The notes beneath the pieces are model-generated. The model was not told the origin of the DNA, did not search any database, and saw only the letters and a list, made by a program, of their open reading frames with translations. A DNA stretch of 64,000 nucleotides, taken from Anaerolineales bacterium (GTDB lineage: Bacteria > Chloroflexota > Anaerolineae > Anaerolineales > UBA11579). The stretch is from assembly GCA_020059485.1 (NCBI GenBank), contig JAGVCA010000016.1:115890-179889 (forward strand). The letters are read 5' to 3'. Numbering within the stretch: position 1 is the first letter of the stretch; every line of letters starts with the position of its first letter. The position numbers and the translations under genes are program-made. Below are positions 24,867-33,670 of this stretch, piece after piece.

Positions 24867-26516
24867 TCACTCGCTGAACCATTCCCGCAGTTCGCCCAGC
24901 ATCTTGACCATGTTGGCCATCTCTTTGTTATTCGAGTCGGCAGTGGCATCCTCCAACGCCTGGAAGATCCGCAGGATCATGACCGCCTTCGCCCGGTCGC
25001 TCGACTGCAGCAGATCGCGCAAGGCATAGACGGTATCTTGCTGGACCTGGGCCTTGGCCCGGCTGCGGATCATGGAAGCCTGCTCGGAAAAACCGACTTC
25101 GGTCTTGTAAGCCTCCGAGCTCCAGCGCGCGATCAGGTTTTCAACCGTCTGCTGGCGCACTTCCGGGTTGGTCGGCTGCAGGTCGCTGAACCCCACCTCG
25201 GTCACCGAGATCATACAGCGTCGCAGCGGGCGGGGGTAATTCAGCCGGATCGGCAGTTCGGTCATTTGCTGCAAGTCCTGCAGCCGATCTTTAACCTCGA
25301 TCTTTTGTTTCTTCGGTTTGATCAGCGGGATGTAAACGATATAGCCGGAGTTGCGCACGCGGCGGGCGAAGTCGCGCCGGATCACCTCCATTGGGATCCG
25401 GCGGCGTTCTTCCAGGTATTCTGCCAGGAGAAACCTGGTGCTGGCCGTGGTCTGGCCGCCGGTGCCTTCTTCTGCCTGAGCGGCGGGCAGCCCCTCCTCC
25501 GGCGTGACGAACATATCATCATACGGATATTTGACGATCGCATTGCGGAATTCTTCAATCGCGATCTTGATCGGAAGCTCGGACCAGAGAACCTTTTCAC
25601 CGGTCACCGGCATCAGCGGCTGGTGATCATAACATGCCTGCACCCGATCCTTGTGATACAGGTTCTGGTATCCATACTCGTTCAGGTCCACAAACGGGAT
25701 CTGGTCGATCAGACCGTTCTCAATATCCCGGATGGTCTGGAAGATCTCATTCAGTTCATCCGGCAAAAGGTCGGCTTCCAGCACTTCAAGGACCATATCG
25801 CCGTTAGGGTCGAACTCCACGATCCGCAGGTCTTCCTTGCGCGGCATCTGTCCGGTCGGTTCAAGCGTGACATAGATCAGTTCTGGCGCGGTGCTGATCG
25901 AAAACTCGACCGTGATATCTGTGCTGACCTCGATCCCGTCCCGGGTAATGGCGCGCACATCCCGTCCGGTCCGCACCTGCTGACGCAAGTCCATCACTTT
26001 GTTGACCTTTTGTTTCGGTTTCCAGGTGAAGACAAATCCCGGCCCGTAAACCTTGGAGCCTACCACGACCGCGTTGTTGGAATGGACCAATGCCACGCCA
26101 GGACCTTCCCGGTCCTGTTCACCCAGGTGAGAGACCACCACGCCATCCTGAACAAACACCAGCGGTCCAGACTGCCCGAGCATAAAATAGGAGAAATTGG
26201 CGAAAATATCAAACCTGTCGCGCCAGGTGGAGACCGGCAGCAGGAACTGGGCGTTCATAAAATTGGAGACCAGCACCACGACCACAAACACCACGGCGGC
26301 AAAGATCAGGTGGAAAACGTTCTCGGCGGTCTTCTCTGGCTGCAGCAACCCGGCCTCGACGAGCTGGAAACTCGGGACCCCCAGGTTGGTCAACCGCACG
26401 CCCAGCATCCGGAACAAGTGCGAAAACTCGGGCCAAAAGATTGCCATAGCCAAAACAAGGGCTCCAACGATCCTCAGTACTCTGTTCCTGATCTGTTTCC
26501 GTTTCCGTCTTCTCAT
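24867..26516 (-). CDS. SPFH/Band-7-like membrane protein (first of pair)
   Basis: The 549-residue protein has a Lys/Arg-rich N-terminus, two membrane helices (VLRIVGALVLAMAIFW; VFHLIFAAVVFVVVVLVSNFM) and a beta-rich region with FVFTWKPKQKVNKVMDLRQQVRTGRDVRAITRDGIEVSTDITVEFSI. The last motif is close to SPFH domains (R.....TRDG..V.VD). A helical tail carries SEQASMIRSRAKAQVQQDTVYALRDLLQSSDRAKAVMILRIFQAL. It is the first gene of a three-gene operon with a good promoter. Being clearly related in plan to the next gene but longer, it may form a hetero-oligomer with it, as prohibitins or HflK/HflC do (inference). Confidence 0.75.
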   Translation of the reverse strand: MRRRKRKQIRNRVLRIVGALVLAMAIFWPEFSHLFRMLGVRLTNLGVPSFQLVEAGLLQPEKTAENVFHLIFAAVVFVVVVLVSNFMNAQFLLPVSTWRDRFDIFANFSYFMLGQSGPLVFVQDGVVVSHLGEQDREGPGVALVHSNNAVVVGSKVYGPGFVFTWKPKQKVNKVMDLRQQVRTGRDVRAITRDGIEVSTDITVEFSISTAPELIYVTLEPTGQMPRKEDLRIVEFDPNGDMVLEVLEADLLPDELNEIFQTIRDIENGLIDQIPFVDLNEYGYQNLYHKDRVQACYDHQPLMPVTGEKVLWSELPIKIAIEEFRNAIVKYPYDDMFVTPEEGLPAAQAEEGTGGQTTASTRFLLAEYLEERRRIPMEVIRRDFARRVRNSGYIVYIPLIKPKKQKIEVKDRLQDLQQMTELPIRLNYPRPLRRCMISVTEVGFSDLQPTNPEVRQQTVENLIARWSSEAYKTEVGFSEQASMIRSRAKAQVQQDTVYALRDLLQSSDRAKAVMILRIFQALEDATADSNNKEMANMVKMLGELREWFSE

Positions 26517-26585
26517 GATCCTCGCTCTTGGCGTGGGCGCGTGACAGGCTGGCTCCCGGCCTGCCTGAGCAGAAAGCCTGTTCTC

Positions 26586-26614
26586 ATTTTAGAAACTTTT
26601 GGCGCAACCGTCAA
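26586..26614 (-). promoter_or_regulatory. Sigma-70-type promoter of the SPFH-S24 operon
   Basis: On the minus strand TTGACG, 17 bases, then TAAAAT. Spacing is ideal and the leader to the ATG at 26516 is about 60 bases. It marks the operon as independent of the nuclease gene upstream. Confidence 0.65.
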
Positions 26615-26632
26615 CAAAAACAGGCTGTCAGT

Positions 26633-28060
26633 TCAGATCCCACCGACGGTCTCGAGCAGCACCTGCCAGATCCGGACCATCGCCCAGGTATCCCGCTGGC
26701 AGTACGCCAACAGGTCCGTCCGGCGTTGATCAAACTCCTCAGGCGGCAGATTCCCCTTCATCATCTCGAGCCAGGCCCGCATTGCCGCGCTGCCCTCGGC
26801 CACCCGCAGATCCTCGTAATCCAGGTCCGCCACCAGTACCGGCAGGACCTTCTTGATCGAGGCGCTGCCGTGAAACCCTGGATGGATGTAATCGCCCTGG
26901 CTGAAGACTTCCATCAGGTCAAAGATCCGTTCGTTGATCTCCGCCAGTCTGTCCGCCACCCAGGGGAAACGCGCAGCCAGCTCCCGGTTGCGGCCAGACT
27001 CGAAGGCCTTCGACCACACCACCACCGAGCCGCGTGTCCCGATCACGGCCAGCAGGCTCTCGACCAGGCCGGCTGCCGGGTCGCCAGGTTCGGTGGCCAG
27101 ATATTCATAATGCCGGCCGCTGTCCGTGGCCGACTCGAAGACATGCAGGGAAAACTGAAAGACCATATGCTGGTACGGCCCATACCCGTCATACCACGGC
27201 AGGGCGGGATTATAGGTCTCGTAATCCAGGAAATACAACGGGTATTCCATCGCGGCCAGCGCAGTCCGGATCGCCCCCTGGTTGATCACCGGCAGACCGC
27301 GCCGGGCGGCATTGGCATGGGCCTGCTGCTTGTCCGAAAGCGGGAAATCGACCGGCAGTTGATCGAGCGCCACCAGGCCGGCATCTTTCAGTTGGCGCAG
27401 TTTAGCCGCACCCAGGCGCGGCAGATCAAAAATAGAATGCTCGGGCAGGCCAGGATGGCACAGATCGAGGCACCGGCAGCCAGCCGTTTTCAGGCAGGTC
27501 TCGATCTCCTCCGGACCGGCGCTGTTGGCCACTGCCCAGGCTGTCGCCCGTCCTGCCTGCACTTCCGGCAGCAGCAGTTCCGTCTCGGCATCCGCATTCA
27601 CGACCACGAACAGCGTATCCAGGTCGATCTCTCCATTTCGGCGATAGTCCTTGTTGATGTGGACGATGTAGCTGTGCCGCAGCGGAAGGTTGCCGGCCAC
27701 CACCAGCCGCTGGAAGGCAGAATCGTAGAGATGCTCCTTTTTGACGGAACTGGCGCTCTTGATCTCGATGATGTCCCAGACGTCCTGGTCAGGATCGTAC
27801 AGGGCAGCATCCAACCGGGCAAAGTACTGCGGCTCGCTGACCGGCATCTGGAAGCGCAATTCCGCCCCAGGATGGTGGCGCGCAGCCCAGCGGCGCAGAA
27901 ACTCGACCGCCAGCGCTTCCACGTCCCGGCCCTGATCCATCATCATCTGGTCAAAATCGTTGGGCTCGACCTTATCCAACCGGTCGTGCTTGGCCGCCCA
28001 CAGGTGCATCGGCGACTCCAGGTACAGCAGGTAATCGGTCTTGGTCAGCAGATCAGTCAT
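26633..28060 (-). CDS. DUF2779-type nuclease: RecB-like domain plus DEDD exonuclease-like domain
   Basis: The N-terminal half has a PD-(D/E)XK core (ARLDAALYDPDQDVWDIIEIKSAS). A Cys-rich stretch CLKTAGCRCLDLCHP could hold a metal or Fe-S cluster, as in Cas4/RecB-like proteins. The C-terminal half has FLDYETYNPALP (DxE of RNase H-like exonucleases), a middle block with VWSKAFESGRNREL, and YCQRDTWAM as the last motif. The start at 28060 (MTDLLTKTDYLLYLESPMHLWAAKHD) is chosen because GGGAGAG precedes it and the longer ORF start has no homology-like sequence. It overlaps the thioesterase stop by eight bases. The cellular role of the family is not established. Confidence 0.78.
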   Translation of the reverse strand: MTDLLTKTDYLLYLESPMHLWAAKHDRLDKVEPNDFDQMMMDQGRDVEALAVEFLRRWAARHHPGAELRFQMPVSEPQYFARLDAALYDPDQDVWDIIEIKSASSVKKEHLYDSAFQRLVVAGNLPLRHSYIVHINKDYRRNGEIDLDTLFVVVNADAETELLLPEVQAGRATAWAVANSAGPEEIETCLKTAGCRCLDLCHPGLPEHSIFDLPRLGAAKLRQLKDAGLVALDQLPVDFPLSDKQQAHANAARRGLPVINQGAIRTALAAMEYPLYFLDYETYNPALPWYDGYGPYQHMVFQFSLHVFESATDSGRHYEYLATEPGDPAAGLVESLLAVIGTRGSVVVWSKAFESGRNRELAARFPWVADRLAEINERIFDLMEVFSQGDYIHPGFHGSASIKKVLPVLVADLDYEDLRVAEGSAAMRAWLEMMKGNLPPEEFDQRRTDLLAYCQRDTWAMVRIWQVLLETVGGI

Positions 28061-28478
28061 CGTCTCTCCCCTCAAAAGCCGCAATCGCCTCCCGCCATGA
28101 AGCCGGCACCGGCACGGACTTGTCCTGCAGGTAATCGTAGGCAACCATGACCGTCTCCACCGAAGTGTACAATTTCTTGCCGGATGGATCAACGATCACC
28201 TGCTGGAAGGTCAGCGAGGTATTGCCGCAGTAGGCTACCCGCACCCCGACCTTGACCGCATCCTCCAGGAAGATTGGCCGGTGGTAGGTGATTTGCACAT
28301 CCACGATGATCACGCTGGCCTCATCACTCAACCCAACCTGCTTGCGGTAGGCGATCCGGGCGTCCTCCACATAACTCAGGTAACGGGCATTGTTGACATG
28401 CCGCGCCGGCCCCAGGTCGGCATAGCGGATCACCGTTGGGTGGAAGAATTTAAATTCGTCAGGGTTGAAGGTTGGCAT
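28053..28478 (-). CDS. Acyl-CoA thioesterase (4HBT hot-dog family)
   Basis: The 141-residue protein fits the single hot-dog thioesterase family (YbgC/FadM-like), which hydrolyses acyl-CoA thioesters. The catalytic region reads VIRYADLGPARHVNNARYLSYVEDAR, with Asp in YADLGPARHVNNA at the expected position, followed by VQITYHRPIFLEDAVKVGVRVAYCGNTSLTFQQVI. No ribosome-binding site is obvious before the ATG. It is translationally coupled to the DUF2779 nuclease, a pairing with no evident functional logic. Confidence 0.87.
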   Translation of the reverse strand: MPTFNPDEFKFFHPTVIRYADLGPARHVNNARYLSYVEDARIAYRKQVGLSDEASVIIVDVQITYHRPIFLEDAVKVGVRVAYCGNTSLTFQQVIVDPSGKKLYTSVETVMVAYDYLQDKSVPVPASWREAIAAFEGRDDD

Positions 28479-28716
28479 AGGCAGTTAGAAGTAGGTAATT
28501 GTTAGTAGCAAGTAGGTAGCATTGGGATGATCAGTCCATAGTCGCTGGTCGATTGTATCCTGCCTTTATCCCGAATGAGTATCAAACCGATCCCAAGCCG
28601 ATACTGGATAAAAAACTATTGAATTGACACTATCCCCGGCAGCCGATCTCCCTATCCCAGATACTACCTGCTGGTTACTGGTTACTGACTACTATCTACT
28701 TTCGACTGATGACTAT
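28479..28716. other. Non-coding gap with two tracts of degenerate GTAGT/ACTAC repeats
   Basis: Near 28493-28525 the plus strand reads repeated GTTAG/AGTAGGTAG words and near 28664-28715 it reads TACTACCTG-CTGGTTACTGGTTACTGACTACT. The two are roughly complementary in character, so a long imperfect hairpin is possible. No ORF is convincing here. Confidence 0.5.
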
Positions 28717-30387
<1,671 letters not shown>

Positions 30388-30405
30388 AAAAAGAATTGTA
30401 CCTGA

Positions 30406-30744
30406 CTATCCCTGTCGTCCGCGGTAGATCACGACTTGTGCTTTCTCGATCGTCACCATTCCCTCGGTGATGCACCCATTGATCTTTTCCAGAAAGCCTT
30501 CCAGCCTGTCGCGCGTATCCACGATCTCGATCACCACCGGCAGGTCTTCCGACAGCCGCAGGATCTTGACCGTGCTGATCTTGCTGCTCGGGCCAAACCC
30601 CATGATCCCCCGTAGTACGGTCGCCCCGGCCAGACCGTACTCCCGCGCCTTGAGCACGATCCATTCATACAGCGGCTTGCCCTCGTGTTTATCGCTCTCT
30701 CCAATAAAGATCCGCAGCAGATATCCTTCTTCCATCAACTGCAT
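30406..30744 (-). CDS. DUF190 family protein
   Basis: The 112-residue protein begins LLRIFIGESDKHEGKPLYEWIVLKAREYGLAGATVLRGIMGFG, the DUF190 signature, with PII-like ferredoxin-type topology. The family is repeatedly found next to crcB and other fluoride or cation transport genes. Its ribosome-binding site (GGGAGG) is inside the last codons of crcB, three bases before its ATG, so expression is tied to crcB and therefore to the upstream riboswitch. A regulatory subunit for the fluoride channel is a reasonable inference, unproven. Confidence 0.88.
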   Translation of the reverse strand: MQLMEEGYLLRIFIGESDKHEGKPLYEWIVLKAREYGLAGATVLRGIMGFGPSSKISTVKILRLSEDLPVVIEIVDTRDRLEGFLEKINGCITEGMVTIEKAQVVIYRGRQG

Positions 30745-30747
30745 CGC

Positions 30748-31131
30748 TCACCTCCCCATCGTCAGGGCGATCATCCGCCCCAGCCACACCGCGCCTAACC
30801 CCAGCACCACCTGCAGGCCGACATTGAGCAGCGCGGCAGTGCTCTCGCCTTCCCGGAACAGGTTGAAAGTTTCGTTCCCAAAGGTGGAAAACGTGGTGAA
30901 CGCCCCCAACAGCCCCACAAACATAAACGACCTCGCCTGAGCGGAAAACAGCCCATACGTCTCCGCTGCCTGAGAAAGCAGCCCGATCAGCAGACATCCC
31001 AGCAGGTTCACTGCCAGGGTGCCATATGGGAATGAAACACTTCGGGACAGGTTCTGTACCAAACCGCTCACGCCATACCGCAGCAACGCCCCAGCAAACC
31101 CTCCCAGACCGATCAGCATCAGTTTGTCCAT
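30748..31131 (-). CDS. crcB: Fluoride channel CrcB/Fluc
   Basis: CrcB forms a dual-topology dimer that lets fluoride ions out of the cell. The 127-residue protein has four membrane helices and the family motifs GGFAGALLRYGVSG, PYGTLAVNLLGCLLIG (with the pore Asn) and GLLGAFTTFSTFGNETFNL (the Phe-box and Na+-binding region). Length is normal. A fluoride riboswitch sits directly in front of the gene and includes its ribosome-binding site in a hairpin, so expression should rise when fluoride accumulates. Confidence 0.96.
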   Translation of the reverse strand: MDKLMLIGLGGFAGALLRYGVSGLVQNLSRSVSFPYGTLAVNLLGCLLIGLLSQAAETYGLFSAQARSFMFVGLLGAFTTFSTFGNETFNLFREGESTAALLNVGLQVVLGLGAVWLGRMIALTMGR

Positions 31132-31141
31132 CGCAATCCGG

Positions 31142-31205
31142 CTCCTAGTAAGAGAATCTAGGAGTCATCAGCGCAGCGGCGGTTAATGGTGGACTCCATC
31201 ACCGA
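31142..31205 (-). ncRNA. Fluoride riboswitch (crcB motif) controlling crcB
   Basis: The minus strand reads GGTGATGGAGTCCACC, ATTAACCGCC and GCTGATGACTCCTAG, matching the conserved fluoride aptamer order (GGNGATGG...AACGC...TGATGNCTCCT), including the pseudoknot pairing of GGAG with CTCC. The second strand of the pseudoknot continues into CTCCTAG, which pairs with CTAGGAG downstream, and that AGGAG is the ribosome-binding site ten bases before the crcB ATG. This arrangement implies translational control: without fluoride the Shine-Dalgarno is hidden, with fluoride the aptamer keeps CTCC and the site is free. Confidence 0.9.
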
Positions 31206-31304
31206 TAAAATTCTATCATAAAGGCCGCACTAAGCCGACCCTTGCCCGCAACCATCCCCCCCGGCTTGTGTTTAACCATCCGAGACCCAATTTAAGGTAA
31301 ACCT

Positions 31305-32906
31305 ATGACTGAACCTACAAAAACTCTGGCGGTCAGCCCGCACCTCTCTGCCAACGGGCATGCCAAGTCCGCCTTACCCCCAGCCTTCGCCCTGACGGAG
31401 ATCCATACCGCCCTGCGGCAAATGGACACACCGTTCGCGGTGATTGAAAAGAACGGTCAGGTTGGCCTGGCCGGGACGGATACCACCGAAGGCCGCCTGC
31501 TGGGCTGGCTGCCGGCTGTCACCCCGGAAACCCTCGGCGACCCGGCTTTCCGTAAGGCTTACGGCACGCGCTATTCGTACTACGCCGGCGCGATGGCCAA
31601 CGGCATCGCCTCCGCCGAACTGGTGATCGCCCTCGGTCAAGCCGGTTTCATGGGCTCGTTCGGCGCAGCCGGCCTCGGTCCGGACCGAATCAACCCGGCC
31701 ATTGACGCCATCCGGGCTGCCCTTGGCCCGGAAGGCAACTACGCCTTCAACCTGATCAACAGCCCGAACGAACCTTCGATGGAAGCCCGCGCCGCCCGGT
31801 TGTATATCGACCGCAAAGTGCGCATCGTCGAGATTTCGGCCTATGTCGATCTGACCATCCCGCTGGTGCACTACCGCCTGGCCGGGCTGGAGGAGAACCC
31901 CGATGGCTCGATCCGCATGCGCAACCGGATCATCGCCAAACTCTCCCGACGCGAGGTCGCCCGGCTGTTCCTCTCCCCCGCGCCGGAGGACATCATCCAG
32001 CACCTGCTGGCCGAAGGCCAGATCACAGAAAAACAGGCCGAAATGGCCCGCCGCGTCCCGGTCGCGGACGACATCACCGTGGAAGCCGACTCCGGCGGGC
32101 ACACCGATAACCGCCCGCTCGTGGCGATGATGCCCGGGATGATCGCACTACGCAATCAACTGCAAGCCGAATACCGTTACCCCGTCCCGGTGCGGATCGG
32201 ATCTGCGGGCGGCATCAACACGCCCGAGGCTGCCCTGGCCGCTTTCATGATGGGCGCGGCTTATATCACCACCGGCTCGGTCAACCAGTCCACCCTCGAA
32301 GCCGGTACCTCCGACCATACCCGCCGCCTGCTGGCCGAAGCCTCCATGGCGGATGTCACCATGGCTCCCTCCTCCGACATGTTCGAGATGGGCGTCCGGG
32401 TCCAGGTGCTCAAACGCGGCACGATGTTCCCGATGCGGGCCCAGAAGCTGTACGATCTGTACACCCGCTACCCGACCTGGGATGACATCCCCGAGGACGA
32501 GCGTGCCAAGCTGGAAAAGACCGTCTTCCGGCGCTCTTACGCCGAAGTATGGGAAGGCACGAAGGCCTTCTTCCAGGAGCGCGACCCGCGTCAGAACGAA
32601 CGCGCCGAAAGGGACCCGCACTATCAGATGGCGCTGGTCTTCCGCTGGTATCTGGGGTTAAGTTCGCGCTGGTCGAACGTCGGTGAAGCCGGCCGGGAAC
32701 TGGACTACCAAGTGTGGTGCGGTCCGGCGATGGGCGCTTTCAATGACTGGGTGCGCGGCACAATCCTCGAATCCCCCGAAAACCGCCGCGTGGCCGATAT
32801 CGCCCTGCAGATCATGACTGGGGCAGCCTACCTTTCCCGGGTACGCGCCCTGCAGCACTTCACCAGCGATCTGCCCCCCGAGATGCAGATATATTTGCCT
32901 GAATAG
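31305..32906 (+). CDS. pfaD: PfaD-family enoyl reductase of a PUFA/polyketide synthase (FMN-dependent)
   Basis: PfaD proteins are TIM-barrel flavin enzymes of the 2-nitropropane dioxygenase/FabK type; they act in trans as enoyl reductase for Pfa-type synthases. In this 533-residue protein the barrel begins near GTRYSYYAGAMANGIASAELVIALGQAGFMGSFGAAGL. The FMN/active-site block is ITVEADSGGHTDNRP (about residue 262), followed by VRIGSAGGINTPEAALAAFMMGAAYITTGSVNQ. The C-terminal extension (WSNVGEAGRELDYQVWCGPAMGAFNDWVRGT) is specific to PfaD. It converges on the PPTase gene and megasynthase, which supplies the missing ER activity in that cluster. Confidence 0.92.
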   Translation: MTEPTKTLAVSPHLSANGHAKSALPPAFALTEIHTALRQMDTPFAVIEKNGQVGLAGTDTTEGRLLGWLPAVTPETLGDPAFRKAYGTRYSYYAGAMANGIASAELVIALGQAGFMGSFGAAGLGPDRINPAIDAIRAALGPEGNYAFNLINSPNEPSMEARAARLYIDRKVRIVEISAYVDLTIPLVHYRLAGLEENPDGSIRMRNRIIAKLSRREVARLFLSPAPEDIIQHLLAEGQITEKQAEMARRVPVADDITVEADSGGHTDNRPLVAMMPGMIALRNQLQAEYRYPVPVRIGSAGGINTPEAALAAFMMGAAYITTGSVNQSTLEAGTSDHTRRLLAEASMADVTMAPSSDMFEMGVRVQVLKRGTMFPMRAQKLYDLYTRYPTWDDIPEDERAKLEKTVFRRSYAEVWEGTKAFFQERDPRQNERAERDPHYQMALVFRWYLGLSSRWSNVGEAGRELDYQVWCGPAMGAFNDWVRGTILESPENRRVADIALQIMTGAAYLSRVRALQHFTSDLPPEMQIYLPE

Positions 32907-32937
32907 ATAATTTGTGGATGGAATGCGACCAGACCGT

Positions 32938-33669
32938 TCAGTCTGTCTTTAGCTGTATGATACTCCCGGCAGTGAGTTCGTCGCCTGAGAAGGCTGCGGC
33001 CAGCGTAAGCACAAAAACCCCCTCTCTGCGCCAGAACAACCGGCAGTGCGGGAAGCCTTCAACCCGGGCCTGATACTTTAGTTGTTCCCAGTCCTCGCCG
33101 CGGCCAACGCCCTCTGCAACAATCTCGATGGCACGCGAATCCAGCCGCAGCCCCTTCTGCCAGGCCTTCAGCACGGCTTCCTTGGCGTTCCAGATCAGCG
33201 TCACGAGCAAATCCCGCGCCTCGCCCTCCAGCGACAATGCCAACTCAGCTTCGTTTGCCGTGAAAAAATCCCGGATGAAGACTTCTTCTCTGGGTTCGAC
33301 CCATTCCAGGTCGATCCCGACCGTGCCTGCCTCACCGGGCAGAAAAGCACACGCTGCCATCCCCCGGCTGTGGGTGATCGACAGGCAGCCAGCCGACTGT
33401 GCGCCGCGCACATACGGCGCGCCCTCCGGGGCATTCTCGATCGCCAGCGCAGTAAAAGGCACCCCTTCCCACGGCATCCCCGGTGCGGTCAGCAGCCGTT
33501 TGGCGGTCCACCGGCCATGCAGCCATTCGTCCCGCCGCTTGGCGACCGCCATCTGCCGCCACTTCTCCAGTTCCGAGGGGTACAGGATCCTGGCGGCAGA
33601 ATCAATCAGGGAGGGGAGCAACTCCCCTCCCTCCAGGTTCCAGTAGATGTGACCGGGGTCAGCCGTCAA
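32938..33669 (-). CDS. 4'-phosphopantetheinyl transferase (Sfp-type)
   Basis: This enzyme transfers the phosphopantetheine arm from CoA to carrier proteins. The 243-residue length is that of the Sfp class. Motifs: TVGIDLEWV (Mg2+-binding Asp and Glu, about residue 116) and WNAKEAVLKAWQKGLRL (about residue 153), plus an upstream SITHSRGMAACAF block. The start appears to be TTG one base after the megasynthase stop (TGATTTG), so the pair is co-transcribed and coupled. The natural target is presumably the five-ACP array just upstream, which makes the Thr at the attachment site of those ACPs all the more notable. Confidence 0.9.
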   Translation of the reverse strand: MTADPGHIYWNLEGGELLPSLIDSAARILYPSELEKWRQMAVAKRRDEWLHGRWTAKRLLTAPGMPWEGVPFTALAIENAPEGAPYVRGAQSAGCLSITHSRGMAACAFLPGEAGTVGIDLEWVEPREEVFIRDFFTANEAELALSLEGEARDLLVTLIWNAKEAVLKAWQKGLRLDSRAIEIVAEGVGRGEDWEQLKYQARVEGFPHCRLFWRREGVFVLTLAAAFSGDELTAGSIIQLKTD

Positions 33670-33670
33670 A

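Noticed and set aside
26633-28192. 519-residue version of the DUF2779 nuclease
   Set aside because: The first 44 residues lie in the thioesterase gene in another frame; MTDLLTKTDYLLYLESP at 28060 with GGGAGAG before it is the real start.
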